From Sphingobium sp. C100 (GTDB taxonomy: Bacteria; Pseudomonadota; Alphaproteobacteria; Sphingomonadales; Sphingomonadaceae), in contig NZ_AYOY01000090.1 of the NCBI RefSeq assembly GCF_000508185.1, positions 1 through 64,000 on the forward strand: 64,000 nucleotides of DNA. The letters are read 5' to 3'. Position numbers and translations under genes: made by a program. Every line of letters starts with the position of its first letter. The stretch's first letter is position 1. Below the pieces are notes generated by a model. The model had not been told where the DNA came from, made no database searches, and saw only the letters and a list, made by a program, of their open reading frames with translations. Positions 1-8,252 of the stretch are shown here, one piece after another.

Positions 1-987
1 AGCGCGAATGACAGGCGGACGATCCAGCACGATCGGCGCTGGCGTCGTCGTCGTCCCAGCCAGCGCGAAGAGCCGCTCGCGGGCAGCCTCGCCAAGCTGC
101 TTGTCATGATAGGCAGCCGCCAGCCGGCGCATCGGCAGGTAGAATTCGGGGGCCAGCGCCAGCGCGAACAGGGCTTCGCTCAGGGTGAGGCGTTCGGGAA
201 CGGGAAAGGGCAACAGGCCGAGCAGATGGAAGCCGCAATAGACAGCGACCAGTGCCACAGACAAGGCGGCAAAGAATTCGAGTACGGCACCCGACAGAAA
301 GGCGACCCGCAACACGGACAGGGTGCGTTCGGCGACGTCCCGCGTCGCCTGTTCGAGCTGGCGCGCCACCCGGTCCTGCGCGCCGAACGCGCGGATCATC
401 GGAAGATTGCGCAGCCTGTCCGCGAACAGGCCGGATTGCCGGCCCAGCGCCGCCATCTGCCGCTGCGCCGCCTTGCCGCCCATGCTTCCGGCGAGCGCCA
501 TCCCGGCCGCGAACGGCACCAGCGTTGCCAGGAGGATCGCCGCGCTTACCGGGCTGGCCAGGCCAACCGCCGCGGCAATCGCCAGGGGCGCCAGAACGGA
601 TGCCACGCGCAGCGGCTGAAAGCGGGCATGGTAGCCGTCGAGATCCTCGATGCGATCGGTCGCGTCAGCCACTTCCTCGCCCAGCATGCGCGGCGCGCTC
701 CCACCACGCCGCAGTAGCGCTGGCAGCACGCGCCCGCGCCACCGCGCTTTTTCATCAGCCGCGGCCCAGGATCCGAAGGTCTGCGCTATGCAGATTGCGA
801 TCGCGCGAAGTACGGCGCCGGCGATGAGCATGGCTGCGGCGGGGGCGAGTGCGGGCAGCGGCCGGACGCCTTCGACAGACAGAGCTGTGACGCTGTGCGC
901 GAGACCCGCAGCCACAAAAATCGCACCAGCGCAATCGAACAGCCAGGCGATGGGCGCCATCCTCTTTGCACTGCCCCGCCGCTTCAT
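1..987 (-). CDS. cydD: CydD, thiol-reductant ABC exporter subunit, partial (C-terminus outside window)
   Basis: An open frame on the minus strand starts at an ATG (985-987) preceded by AGGTG and runs off the left edge without a stop. About 329 residues are visible. They show the hydrophobic exporter-type transmembrane region, with DRLRNLPMIRAFGA about two thirds of the way in, a typical CydD/CydC coupling-helix segment. The ATPase domain lies outside the window. CydDC exports glutathione/cysteine to the periplasm and is required to assemble cytochrome bd. The gene is divergent from cydABX, 107 nt away, which strongly supports the assignment. CydC would be expected further left. CydD versus CydC rests mainly on position as first gene. 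Confidence 0.85.
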   Translation of the reverse strand, partial: MKRRGSAKRMAPIAWLFDCAGAIFVAAGLAHSVTALSVEGVRPLPALAPAAAMLIAGAVLRAIAICIAQTFGSWAAADEKARWRGRVLPALLRRGGSAPRMLGEEVADATDRIEDLDGYHARFQPLRVASVLAPLAIAAAVGLASPVSAAILLATLVPFAAGMALAGSMGGKAAQRQMAALGRQSGLFADRLRNLPMIRAFGAQDRVARQLEQATRDVAERTLSVLRVAFLSGAVLEFFAALSVALVAVYCGFHLLGLLPFPVPERLTLSEALFALALAPEFYLPMRRLAAAYHDKQLGEAARERLFALAGTTTTPAPIVLDRPPVIRA

Positions 988-1094
988 CGATCACCTGTTT
1001 GGCCTTGAACAGATACACAGTTACACGTAATGAATAATAATATCGAGGACAGAGTCGGCGGGGCAGTTCGCACACCTGCCGCAGGAGCGCGCAC
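988..1094. promoter_or_regulatory. Divergent cydD / cydABX promoter region
   Basis: This 107-nt gap separates two divergent cytochrome-bd genes and must carry both promoters. It holds an AT-rich patch (about 1021-1043) including the inverted repeat TTAC-AC-GTAA at 1021-1030 and an AATAATAAT stretch suited to a -10. No TTGAT-N4-ATCAA FNR/FixK box is visible. The CGTAAT within the repeat lies about 64-68 nt before the cydA start, a distance similar to the putative FixJ sites elsewhere in the window, but sequence similarity there is weak. Confidence 0.45.
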
Positions 1095-2672
1095 ATGATC
1101 GATATGGCCGTGGTGGAATTGTCGCGCCTCCAGTTCGCGCTGACCGCGCTCTATCATTTCCTGTTCGTGCCCCTGACCCTGGGACTGTCGTTCCTGCTCG
1201 TCATCATGGAGAGCATCTATGTGATGACCGGTCGCCCGATCTGGCGCACGATCACGCGGTTCTGGGGCAAGATTTTCGGCATCAACTTCGTCCTGGGGGT
1301 CGCAACCGGCATCACCATGGAGTTCCAGTTCGGTACGAACTGGTCTTATTACTCGCACTACGTCGGCGACGTTTTCGGCGCGCCGCTGGCGATCGAGGGC
1401 CTGATGGCCTTCTTCCTCGAAGCCACTTTTGTCGGCCTGATGTTCTTCGGCTGGGACAAGCTCAGCAAGCCTGCGCATCTCTTCACTACCTTCATGGTCG
1501 CGCTCGGCTCCAACCTCTCTGCACTGTGGATCCTGATTGCCAACGGCTGGATGCAGCACCCCACCGGTGCCCGCTTCAATCCCGAAACGATGCGCATGGA
1601 AGTCCACGATTTCATGGCCGTCCTGTTCAATCCCGTTGCACAGGCCAAGTTCGTACATACCGTCAGCGCCGGCTATGTCTGCGCCTCGGTCTTCGTCCTC
1701 GGCATTTCGGCATGGTATCTTCTCAAGGGCAAGTGGACCGCTCTCGCCCGGCGCTCCTTCACCGTCGCGGCGGCTTTCGGCCTTGCCTCCTCGCTCTCGG
1801 TTGTCGTGCTCGGCGACGAGAGCGGCTATGCACTTACCGACAACCAGAAGATGAAACTCGCCGCGCTCGAGGCGATGTGGCACACTGAACCCGCGCCCGC
1901 CGGGATCGCCGTGTTCGGCATTCCAAGCCTCGAAGGCCGCGAGACCCGTTACGAGGTCAAGATTCCTTATCTCCTGGGCCTCATCTCGACTCGCAGTTTC
2001 ACTGGCGAAGTATCGGGCATCTTCGAACTCGTCGCGAAAGCCGAGGATCGCATCGAGAACGGCGTCCATGCCTACGACGCCGTCGAACGGCTGAAGACGG
2101 ATCGCCATGATCTAGCGGCACGTGAGCAGTTCGAGCGGCACAAGCTCGATCTTGGTTACGCCATGCTGCTCAAGCGCTTCGTCGCGGATCCCCGTCAGGC
2201 TACGCCCGACCAGATCAGGCAGGCGGCATGGACGACGGTGCCCAATGTCCCGGTCATGTTTTGGGTCTTCCGCGTAATGGCCGGGCTCGGCTTCTTCTTC
2301 ATCCTGTTCTTCGCATGCGCCTTCTACTTCTCGACCATCCGCCGCTTCGATGCGCGTTGGTTCCTGCGCACCGCAGTCTGGATCATCCCGCTGCCCTGGG
2401 TCGCCATCGAGTTCGGCTGGATCCTCGCGGAGATCGGTCGCCAGCCCTGGGCGGTCGAGGGTGTGCTGCCGACATTTCTTGCCGCATCGAGCCTGACGGT
2501 CGCGCAACTCTGGACAACAATCGTCGGCTTCACCCTGCTTTACGGGGCGCTAGCGGTGATCGAGGTCAGGCTGATGCTGGCGACAATCCGCCACGGTCCC
2601 GTCGAGCCACCGCCGCCTGAGCCGGACGTGTCGTCAAGCACCGGCGGCTACACACCCTTGCCCGCAGAGTAG
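1095..2672 (+). CDS. cydA: Cytochrome bd ubiquinol oxidase subunit I
   Basis: 525 aa, close to the usual CydA length. CydA oxidises ubiquinol and carries haems b558, b595 and d in the inner membrane; the bd oxidase has high O2 affinity and pumps no protons. Seen: N-terminal helix with the conserved His21, the GDESGYA motif followed by KLAALEAMW (start of the quinol-binding Q-loop region), and VMFWVFRVMAGLG containing the axial-Met region. The Q-loop looks short (not the long E. coli-type insertion). The start is supported by GCAGGAG upstream. cydB follows after 12 nt, so the subunits are cotranscribed. Confidence 0.97.
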   Translation: MIDMAVVELSRLQFALTALYHFLFVPLTLGLSFLLVIMESIYVMTGRPIWRTITRFWGKIFGINFVLGVATGITMEFQFGTNWSYYSHYVGDVFGAPLAIEGLMAFFLEATFVGLMFFGWDKLSKPAHLFTTFMVALGSNLSALWILIANGWMQHPTGARFNPETMRMEVHDFMAVLFNPVAQAKFVHTVSAGYVCASVFVLGISAWYLLKGKWTALARRSFTVAAAFGLASSLSVVVLGDESGYALTDNQKMKLAALEAMWHTEPAPAGIAVFGIPSLEGRETRYEVKIPYLLGLISTRSFTGEVSGIFELVAKAEDRIENGVHAYDAVERLKTDRHDLAAREQFERHKLDLGYAMLLKRFVADPRQATPDQIRQAAWTTVPNVPVMFWVFRVMAGLGFFFILFFACAFYFSTIRRFDARWFLRTAVWIIPLPWVAIEFGWILAEIGRQPWAVEGVLPTFLAASSLTVAQLWTTIVGFTLLYGALAVIEVRLMLATIRHGPVEPPPPEPDVSSSTGGYTPLPAE

Positions 2673-2684
2673 GAGCACACGACC

Positions 2685-3833
2685 ATGGCCCCTCTCCTCG
2701 ACTATGAAACCCTGCGGCTGATCTGGTGGGCGCTGATGGGCGTGCTGCTGATCGGCTTCGCGCTCACCGATGGTTTCGACCTCGGCACCACCACCCTGCT
2801 GCCGTTCGTTGCCCGAACCGACCAGGAACGCCGAATGGTGATCAATTCCATCGGCGCGACCTGGGAAGGCAACCAGGTCTGGTTCATTCTCGGCGGCGGC
2901 GCGATCTTCGCGGCCTGGCCGTTCGTCTATGCGGTCAGCTTTTCCGGGTTCTACCTGGCGATGTTCGTCGTGCTCTCGGCGTTGATCCTGCGACCGGTGG
3001 GCTTCAAATATCGCTCCAAGCGCAGCGACCTCGCCTGGCGAACCCGCTGGGATTGGGCGCTGTTCGTCGGCGGCTTCGTCCCCGCGCTGGTGTTCGGCGT
3101 TGCGGTCGGCAACGTCCTTGCAGGTATCCCCTTCCGGCTCGACAGCGATCTGCGCGCTTTCTACGAGGGTGGACTTCTCGGGCTGTTCCATCCGTTCTCG
3201 CTGGTCGCCGGACTGCTCTCGGTCGCGATGCTGGTGCTGCACGGCGCGGCCTGGCTCGCGATCAAGATCGAGCGCGGTGTAGTGCATGATCGCGCGAGCC
3301 GCTTCGGCCAGATGGCGGCTATCCTGTCCATCGTCCTGTTCGCGCTCGGCGGCGTAATGACCGCAACGATGGATATGGGTTTTCGGGTCGCCGATACTGT
3401 CGATCCCGCCGGACCGTCCAATCCCTTGCTCGCCGGGGCAGTGGCGGCGCCCGGTGCCTGGCTCGACAACTATGCGCGCTATCCTTGGATGCTTGTCTCA
3501 CCGGCCCTCGGATTCGTGGGGCCGCTCCTCGCGCTGTTCGGCATCCGCTCGGGCAGGGAGGCGCTGGCCTTCAGTGGCTCCTCGCTGGGCGCGCTCGGGA
3601 TCATCTCGACCGTGGGCCTGTCGATGTTTCCGTTCATCCTGCCGAGTTCGATCGATCCCGCATCGAGTCTGACCGTGTGGAACGCGTCGTCGAGCCATCT
3701 GACCTTGTTCATCATGCTGGTCGTGACGATTTTCTTCCTGCCGATCGTCCTCCTTTACACGGCATGGGTCTACAAGATCCTGTTCGGCCGCGTCACGCTG
3801 CGCGATGTCGATACCAATCCCGACTTCTACTGA
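2685..3833 (+). CDS. cydB: Cytochrome bd ubiquinol oxidase subunit II
   Basis: 382 aa, a typical CydB length. The protein is the membrane-embedded partner of CydA, with about eight to nine hydrophobic segments and the family signatures GFDLG near residue 30 and TWEGNQVWFILGGGA near residues 60-75. It has an AGGAG ribosome-binding site 8-9 nt before the ATG. The gene sits between cydA (12-nt gap) and cydX (13-nt gap), the canonical operon order. Confidence 0.97.
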   Translation: MAPLLDYETLRLIWWALMGVLLIGFALTDGFDLGTTTLLPFVARTDQERRMVINSIGATWEGNQVWFILGGGAIFAAWPFVYAVSFSGFYLAMFVVLSALILRPVGFKYRSKRSDLAWRTRWDWALFVGGFVPALVFGVAVGNVLAGIPFRLDSDLRAFYEGGLLGLFHPFSLVAGLLSVAMLVLHGAAWLAIKIERGVVHDRASRFGQMAAILSIVLFALGGVMTATMDMGFRVADTVDPAGPSNPLLAGAVAAPGAWLDNYARYPWMLVSPALGFVGPLLALFGIRSGREALAFSGSSLGALGIISTVGLSMFPFILPSSIDPASSLTVWNASSSHLTLFIMLVVTIFFLPIVLLYTAWVYKILFGRVTLRDVDTNPDFY

Positions 3834-3846
3834 GAGGCGAGACGCC

Positions 3847-3951
3847 ATGTGGTACTTTAGCTGGATCCTCGGCCTCGGCCTCGCCGTCGCCTTCGGCATC
3901 CTTAACGGCATGTGGCATGAATTCCGATCGGAGGATGGTGACGAACTGTAG
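3847..3951 (+). CDS. cydX: CydX, small subunit of cytochrome bd oxidase
   Basis: A 34-aa reading frame starts 13 nt after cydB, preceded by GAGAGGCGAG. It begins MWYFSWILGLG, has one transmembrane helix, then NGMWHE and an acidic tail (EDGDEL). This is the standard CydX/YbgT layout (one TM helix beginning Met-Trp-Tyr with a Glu near the end of the helix). CydX stabilises the CydAB complex and haem content. The gene is easily missed because of its size. Confidence 0.93.
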   Translation: MWYFSWILGLGLAVAFGILNGMWHEFRSEDGDEL

Positions 3952-3981
3952 GCCTGCCCGCGGCAAAATGAAAAGGGAGAA

Positions 3982-4038
3982 GGTTCGGCCGCTTGCCGTC
4001 AAATCGACAGTTCCAATCTGACCGCTGTTGGCCGAACC
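3982..4038. repeat. 9-bp inverted repeat downstream of cydX
   Basis: GGTTCGGCC (3982-3990) is repeated inverted as GGCCGAACC (4030-4038), with a 39-nt loop. It lies 30 nt after the cydX stop. It may be a weak transcription terminator for cydABX or the ends of a small decayed element. There is no T-run after the right arm, so a canonical Rho-independent terminator is not supported. The rest of 3952-4169 shows no gene. Confidence 0.4.
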
Positions 4039-4169
4039 GAGTCCGGTTGTGCCACGATGAGCCATCGACAGACTTGTAAAAATTTGAGGGTTTTTCGACG
4101 CAGGCTGACGCATGACGCTACCCTCAGACAGACCTGCACCGTTTTCAGGAGTTCTTGGGGCCAGCGGCG

Positions 4170-4589
4170 TTATCCTAGCAAGGATAGCGTACGTGCGTCC
4201 CGCTCGCCACTGAACCACCGGTCGAGCGCGGCAGCGAACAGAGAGTGCGGATCGGCCATCTCAAACAACGTCAGCGAGGCCTTGAGCCGCGACGCATCTG
4301 CCTTGCCGAAAACGCCGACAGCGTCGCGCGTGGACAGGTCCTGGAGTGCGGTAACGCACTCGCGGTAGCGGGTGCCGAGTACGGGGTGCGCCAGGAAGGC
4401 ACGGGCTTCATCGATCGAACGGATCGCAAAATGCCGTGCCGTCGTGCTGCGCTCAAGTCCGGCCAATTGCGGAAAGATGTACCACATCCAAGGTGAATGC
4501 TTGCTGCCACGACGGATTTCCGCGAGCGCGCGCGTGTAGGCCAAGGTCTGGGCCTCAACGAAGCGATCGAGCGAGTCTTCGTCAGGCAT
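4170..4589 (-). CDS. DUF1810 family protein
   Basis: 139 aa. The sequence matches the DUF1810 pattern: DSLDRFVEAQ at the start, a WMWYIFPQLAGLE block near residue 35, the VLGTRYREC motif near residues 70-78 and VFGKADASRLKASLTLF near 90-110. The biochemical function is unknown. I chose the ATG at 4589, with GAGG 8 nt upstream; a GTG immediately before it is an alternative. It lies downstream of the cytochrome c gene on the same strand with a 177-nt gap, so it may or may not share its transcript. Confidence 0.85.
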   Translation of the reverse strand: MPDEDSLDRFVEAQTLAYTRALAEIRRGSKHSPWMWYIFPQLAGLERSTTARHFAIRSIDEARAFLAHPVLGTRYRECVTALQDLSTRDAVGVFGKADASRLKASLTLFEMADPHSLFAAALDRWFSGERDARTLSLLG

Positions 4590-4766
4590 CACCCATGCCT
4601 CGGGCGTTGCGTCACGCGAACCGCATCGCCGGTTCGGGCCCGCGCGCTCATTCGCGTTGGTGTGCGATCATAGTGCATCAGGGGATAATGAGTAGCGTGG
4701 TCAGCGGGGCTGCCAGGATATGCCATCCGCAGTCCTTTCAATCTATGCGGTGAAGGGTAGCCGGCC

Positions 4767-5165
4767 CTATTGGATCGGCGGCCGATATCCTGGATCGCGC
4801 AGCGTGAGCATGTAGGCAGAGAGGTCTTCGATATGCTCCGGCGCGATCTCGAAATTCATCATCTCTGGAAAATTGTGGGAGTTGCCGAGCCATGCACGCA
4901 AGGTTTCCGCAGTGAGCCCTGGCGTGTTGACGATCGTTTCGAACGTGGGAGCATTCTTGTCAGGCGACATCGCACCGTTGACGGCATGGCAGGCGGCGCA
5001 ACGGGTTGTGGCAAGGGCCAGTCCACGCTGTTCGGCTGTCGTTGAAGCGCGGACAGAGGGGTTCTCCCGGGGGGCGCCAATTCCGTCCGTCGCATTGCAG
5101 CCCGCAGCCACCATACCAAGAAGAATGAGCATCGCTCTTTGCGTGATCGTCGTACTCGCAACCAT
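4767..5165 (-). CDS. Small c-type cytochrome, probable lipoprotein
   Basis: 132 aa. An N-terminal hydrophobic stretch ends in Cys23 (MVAAGC), a plausible lipobox although Ala at -3 is not the most common residue. One haem-binding CAACH is at residues 56-60, and Met residues in FPEMMNFEI near residue 105 could supply the sixth ligand. The size and single haem fit a class I mono-haem cytochrome c anchored to a membrane on the periplasmic side. Its electron partner cannot be told from sequence. A TATAAT lies on the minus strand at 5177-5182, but that is too close to the ATG to be certain as the -10. Confidence 0.85.
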   Translation of the reverse strand: MVASTTITQRAMLILLGMVAAGCNATDGIGAPRENPSVRASTTAEQRGLALATTRCAACHAVNGAMSPDKNAPTFETIVNTPGLTAETLRAWLGNSHNFPEMMNFEIAPEHIEDLSAYMLTLRDPGYRPPIQ

Positions 5166-5248
5166 TCCAGCACCTGATTATAAACGAATCGACCCGTCCT
5201 TAGCGCATTTGGAGAATAAAATGTATGATTGTAAAATGACGTTCTAAA

Positions 5249-5262
5249 CATCATTTATGATG
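5249..5262. promoter_or_regulatory. Inverted repeat between cytochrome c and HWE kinase genes
   Basis: CATCAT-TT-ATGATG has perfect 6-bp arms and lies in the AT-rich 183-nt divergent gap between the cytochrome c gene (84 nt away) and the kinase gene (87 nt away). It could be an operator for either gene. No regulator can be assigned. Confidence 0.35.
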
Positions 5263-5348
5263 CTTCAGATCCCAGGCGTCTTGAATGAGCACGTCTTCCC
5301 TGCCACTTGTATCGAGCCACAACCTTTCCGCAGGCAGAGTGAACAATT

Positions 5349-6377
5349 ATGGAAGCCGCAGCAGGCATATACACGCGGATTATCTTTCCCGATGCCCTTG
5401 CCCAAAGCGAGCCTCAGTTGTCCGACATGCAGAAGGCGATGCTTGATGCGACCCCGGACTGTATCAAGGTTATCTCGTTCGACGGGCGGTTGCTCACGAT
5501 GAACAGGGCGGGCTGCCTGGCGCTCGGCGTTCCCGAAGATTCCACGTTCGGCATGCTCTGGCTTCCTCTGCTTTCCGAGGATGTTCGTTCGGCCGGTGAG
5601 GAAGCTTTGCGCCGGGCTGCGGCTGGAACCAATGCTCGCTTCACCGGCACGAGCTCTTCGAGCGATGGCGTTCGTTACTGGGATAACCTGCTCACACCCG
5701 TAGCCGGTCCGGCGGGTGACGTGCTGTGTGTCCTATGCGTATCGCGCGATGTCACCGAGAAGACCCGACTCGAACAACAGTTCGAAAGCGCTGTGTCCCG
5801 CGAGCATCTGCTCTTTCGGGAAATGCAGCACAGAGTGAAGAACCTGTTCTCGGTGGTTGGCGGGCTGATCGCCCTCGCCGAGCGCGAGGCGGCTGCCGAA
5901 GGCGCGACAGGAGAGGCGATGGCCATCCTTCGCGAGAAGGTACAGGCGTTGTCCCGAGCTTCGGACGCGGCGTTTCCGTCCGCGGGCCGCGAGGCGGACG
6001 ATTGCACGCCCCTCAAAGACCTCGTCGAGTCCGTGCTGCAACCCTACGGTACCCATTGCCGGATCAACGGAATGACTGTCGAAATCGGTCAGGACGCGGT
6101 TACCAATCTCGCGCTGCTGCTCCACGAACTGGCGACCAACTCAGTGAAATATGGTGCCTTGAGTATCGAGGGTGGATCCGTCGCGATCGATTGGACCGCC
6201 TCAGACAATATGCTGAAGCTCCTTTGGGTGGAAGAGGGCGGTCCGGACGTGTCCGCGCCGCAGCAGCAGGGCTTCGGCACGGAGATGGTGGATCGTATCG
6301 TTCGTTCGGTGCGCGGAAGCATCCACCGGGAATGGCGGCCCTCCGGGCTTTCAGTAACTCTCGAACTGCCTGTCTGA
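5349..6377 (+). CDS. PAS-domain sensor kinase, HWE/HisKA_2 family
   Basis: 342 aa, no transmembrane segment, so cytosolic. A PAS domain spans about residues 25-140 (DCIKVISFDGRLLTMNRAG at its start, SRDVTEKTRLEQQ at the end). The phospho-acceptor block EMQHRVKNLFSVVGGL follows at about 157-172, then the ATP-binding N-box LLLHELATNSVKYGAL. LLWVEEGGP supplies the Trp-x-Glu typical of HWE kinases. These kinases often feed the alphaproteobacterial general stress or light/redox responses. No cognate receiver is adjacent. The PAS domain lacks the NCRFLQ motif of LOV domains, so flavin binding is not supported. Confidence 0.9.
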   Translation: MEAAAGIYTRIIFPDALAQSEPQLSDMQKAMLDATPDCIKVISFDGRLLTMNRAGCLALGVPEDSTFGMLWLPLLSEDVRSAGEEALRRAAAGTNARFTGTSSSSDGVRYWDNLLTPVAGPAGDVLCVLCVSRDVTEKTRLEQQFESAVSREHLLFREMQHRVKNLFSVVGGLIALAEREAAAEGATGEAMAILREKVQALSRASDAAFPSAGREADDCTPLKDLVESVLQPYGTHCRINGMTVEIGQDAVTNLALLLHELATNSVKYGALSIEGGSVAIDWTASDNMLKLLWVEEGGPDVSAPQQQGFGTEMVDRIVRSVRGSIHREWRPSGLSVTLELPV

Positions 6378-6520
6378 TGCATCGAGGCTGCAACGCCGGG
6401 CCACGATCGATTTGCGCCGACGTGGCGCTCCATGCGTCCCCACGCCTGTGATCGGTATCGTGCGAGGATTAAATCGGGCGAGGATGAGATGGCCAGAACG
6501 TAAGGCGTCGGCATCACAAG

Positions 6521-7702
6521 CTAGCCCACGCTTTCTATGACAAGAGCGATACCCTGGCCGCCGCCGATGCACATCGTGATCAGGCCGTACTTGCCGCCGA
6601 TCCGCTTGAGTTCATAAATCGCTTTCACAGTCAGGATCACTCCGGTGGCCCCCACCGGATGGCCGAGGCTCACGCCCGAGCCGTTCGGATTGACCTTCTC
6701 GGGATCGAAGCCGAGCACTTTGGCGACGGCCGCCGCTTGTGCGGCGAAGGCCTCGTTGCTCTCGATCACGTCGATCTCGTCGAGCGTCAGGCCGGCGCGC
6801 TCGAGCGCGATCGGCACCGCCCGGATTGGACCCTCGCCCATATATTCCGGCTCGACACCGGCATGACCCCAAGCGACGATCTTCGCCAGCGGCTCGAGCC
6901 CCTTGACCTCTACCGCGCTGCCCGTGGCGAGCACGACCGCCGCAGCGCCGTCGTTGATGCCGCTGGCGTTGCCCGCCGTGACCGACCCGTCCTTCTTGAA
7001 TGCCGGCTTGATCGCGGCCAACGTATCCAGGTCGGTATCGCGCTTCACGTGCTCGTCGGTGTCGAACATGACGATACCCTTGCGGGTCTTCACCTCGATC
7101 GGGAGGATTTGCTCCTCGAAGCGACCTTCGGCCTGGGCGCGAGCGGCACGCTGGTGGCTGGTGACGGCGAGTGCGTCCATGTCCTCGCGGCGGATAGCAT
7201 GACGTGTAGCCACGTTCTCGGCGGTGATACCCATGTGATAGTCGCCGATCGGGTCCGACAGGCCGACGGTCAGCGCGTCTTCGAGCACGACATTACCCAT
7301 CTTCTGTCCGAAGCGAGTGCAGTGGTCGTGGAAAGGGGTGTTGGACATCGACTCCGCGCCGCCGGCGATCGTGATCGCGGCCTCGCCGAGCTTCATCATC
7401 TGCGCGGCCGAGACGATCGCCTGGACGCCCGATCCACACAGGCGGTTGAGCGTGAAGGCAGGGGTTTCGTTGGGCACACCAGCATTGAGCGCAATCACTC
7501 GGGCGAGGAAGGCGTCGCGCGCGCTGGTGTTGCCAACCTGGCCGAACACGACGTGCTCTACATCGCCGGGAACCACTCCGGCGCGTCTCAGCGCTTCGGC
7601 AGCTACCTTGGCGCCGAGTTCCGAAGGCTTGAAGTCCTTCAGCGAACCACCAAAGTCGCCGATCGCTGTGCGAACGGCGCCGACGATGTAGACTTCTTCC
7701 AT
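6521..7702 (-). CDS. phaA: Acetyl-CoA acetyltransferase (beta-ketothiolase)
   Basis: 393 aa from the ATG at 7702, the usual thiolase length; upstream in-frame sequence back to 7825 is not thiolase-like. The enzyme condenses two acetyl-CoA to acetoacetyl-CoA, step 1 of PHB synthesis, or works in reverse. Motifs seen: NRLCGSGVQAI with the nucleophilic Cys near residue 90, NPNGSGVSLGHPVGATG with the His, and CIGGGQG with the C-terminal Cys. phaB and phaC occur elsewhere in the window, which favours a PHB role. The last residues lie close to the kinase gene's downstream sequence (convergent). Confidence 0.93.
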   Translation of the reverse strand: MEEVYIVGAVRTAIGDFGGSLKDFKPSELGAKVAAEALRRAGVVPGDVEHVVFGQVGNTSARDAFLARVIALNAGVPNETPAFTLNRLCGSGVQAIVSAAQMMKLGEAAITIAGGAESMSNTPFHDHCTRFGQKMGNVVLEDALTVGLSDPIGDYHMGITAENVATRHAIRREDMDALAVTSHQRAARAQAEGRFEEQILPIEVKTRKGIVMFDTDEHVKRDTDLDTLAAIKPAFKKDGSVTAGNASGINDGAAAVVLATGSAVEVKGLEPLAKIVAWGHAGVEPEYMGEGPIRAVPIALERAGLTLDEIDVIESNEAFAAQAAAVAKVLGFDPEKVNPNGSGVSLGHPVGATGVILTVKAIYELKRIGGKYGLITMCIGGGQGIALVIESVG

Positions 7703-7754
7703 AAATAGTCTTCCGATTGAGAGTACGATGGCGGCCGACCTGTCTGAGGCAAAG

Positions 7755-8252
7755 TCAGGCCCACGGGGGAGCATCGCGCAGGTCGGCAGGAGCACGCCGC
7801 TTCCGCACGAAGCCGTGCATGTCAAACCACCATTGGATGGTGATGATCGCTCCCTTGGCCGGCTGCAGCAGGGCGATCATCATCACGATCGCAAGCGGCA
7901 CGATAATGGCGACCAGCGCGCCGACCGATAGTCCCGCGTCCTTCACGAGCGCGATGATCAGCGGTGCGAGCATATGACCGGTCAGAAAAATCGAGACGTA
8001 AGCTGGAAAATCATCGGCCTGTTGGGGCCGCCAGTCCTCATCGCACGCAGGGCATTGGAAAACCGGTTTGAGGAAACGACGAAACAGCTTCGCCTCGCCG
8101 CAGGCCGGACATCGACCCAACGCGCCGCGGCCGACGGCTTCCCAGAACGATCGGGGAAGCCGGCTCTGCGCAGGCTCGCCATGCACCCCCGCAAGCTCCT
8201 CACCCTCCGATAGCCCTTTCTGACAAGGGACCGAGGCCCCTGATTCAGGCAT
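7755..8252 (-). CDS. DUF983 membrane protein
   Basis: 165 aa. Two CPAC-type motifs ([10 protein letters not shown] and CPACDEDWR) form a zinc-ribbon-like head at about residues 45-75, followed by two transmembrane helices and a WWFDMHGF tail, the DUF983 arrangement. Function is unknown; in some alphaproteobacteria relatives sit beside cytochrome oxidase genes. The ATG at 8252 overlaps the pckA stop by 8 nt, so translation is probably coupled to pckA. A longer upstream extension would merely be out-of-frame pckA sequence. Confidence 0.85.
   Translation of the reverse strand: MPESGASVPCQKGLSEGEELAGVHGEPAQSRLPRSFWEAVGRGALGRCPACGEAKLFRRFLKPVFQCPACDEDWRPQQADDFPAYVSIFLTGHMLAPLIIALVKDAGLSVGALVAIIVPLAIVMMIALLQPAKGAIITIQWWFDMHGFVRKRRAPADLRDAPPWA

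Noticed and set aside
988-1094. FNR/FixK box (TTGAT-N4-ATCAA) before cydA or elsewhere in the island
   Set aside because: Looked for in the cyd, usp, phasin, norB and P-ATPase upstream regions; no matching pair found.
984-2108. Long minus-strand frames opposite cydA (and similar long antisense frames opposite nearly every gene)
   Set aside because: They are GC-rich third-position shadows of real genes, lack family motifs and cover the coding strand entirely.
4074-4101. AAAAATTT...GGGTTTTT as a terminator downstream of cydX
   Set aside because: No GC-rich stem; the AT-rich arms alone would not stop RNA polymerase.
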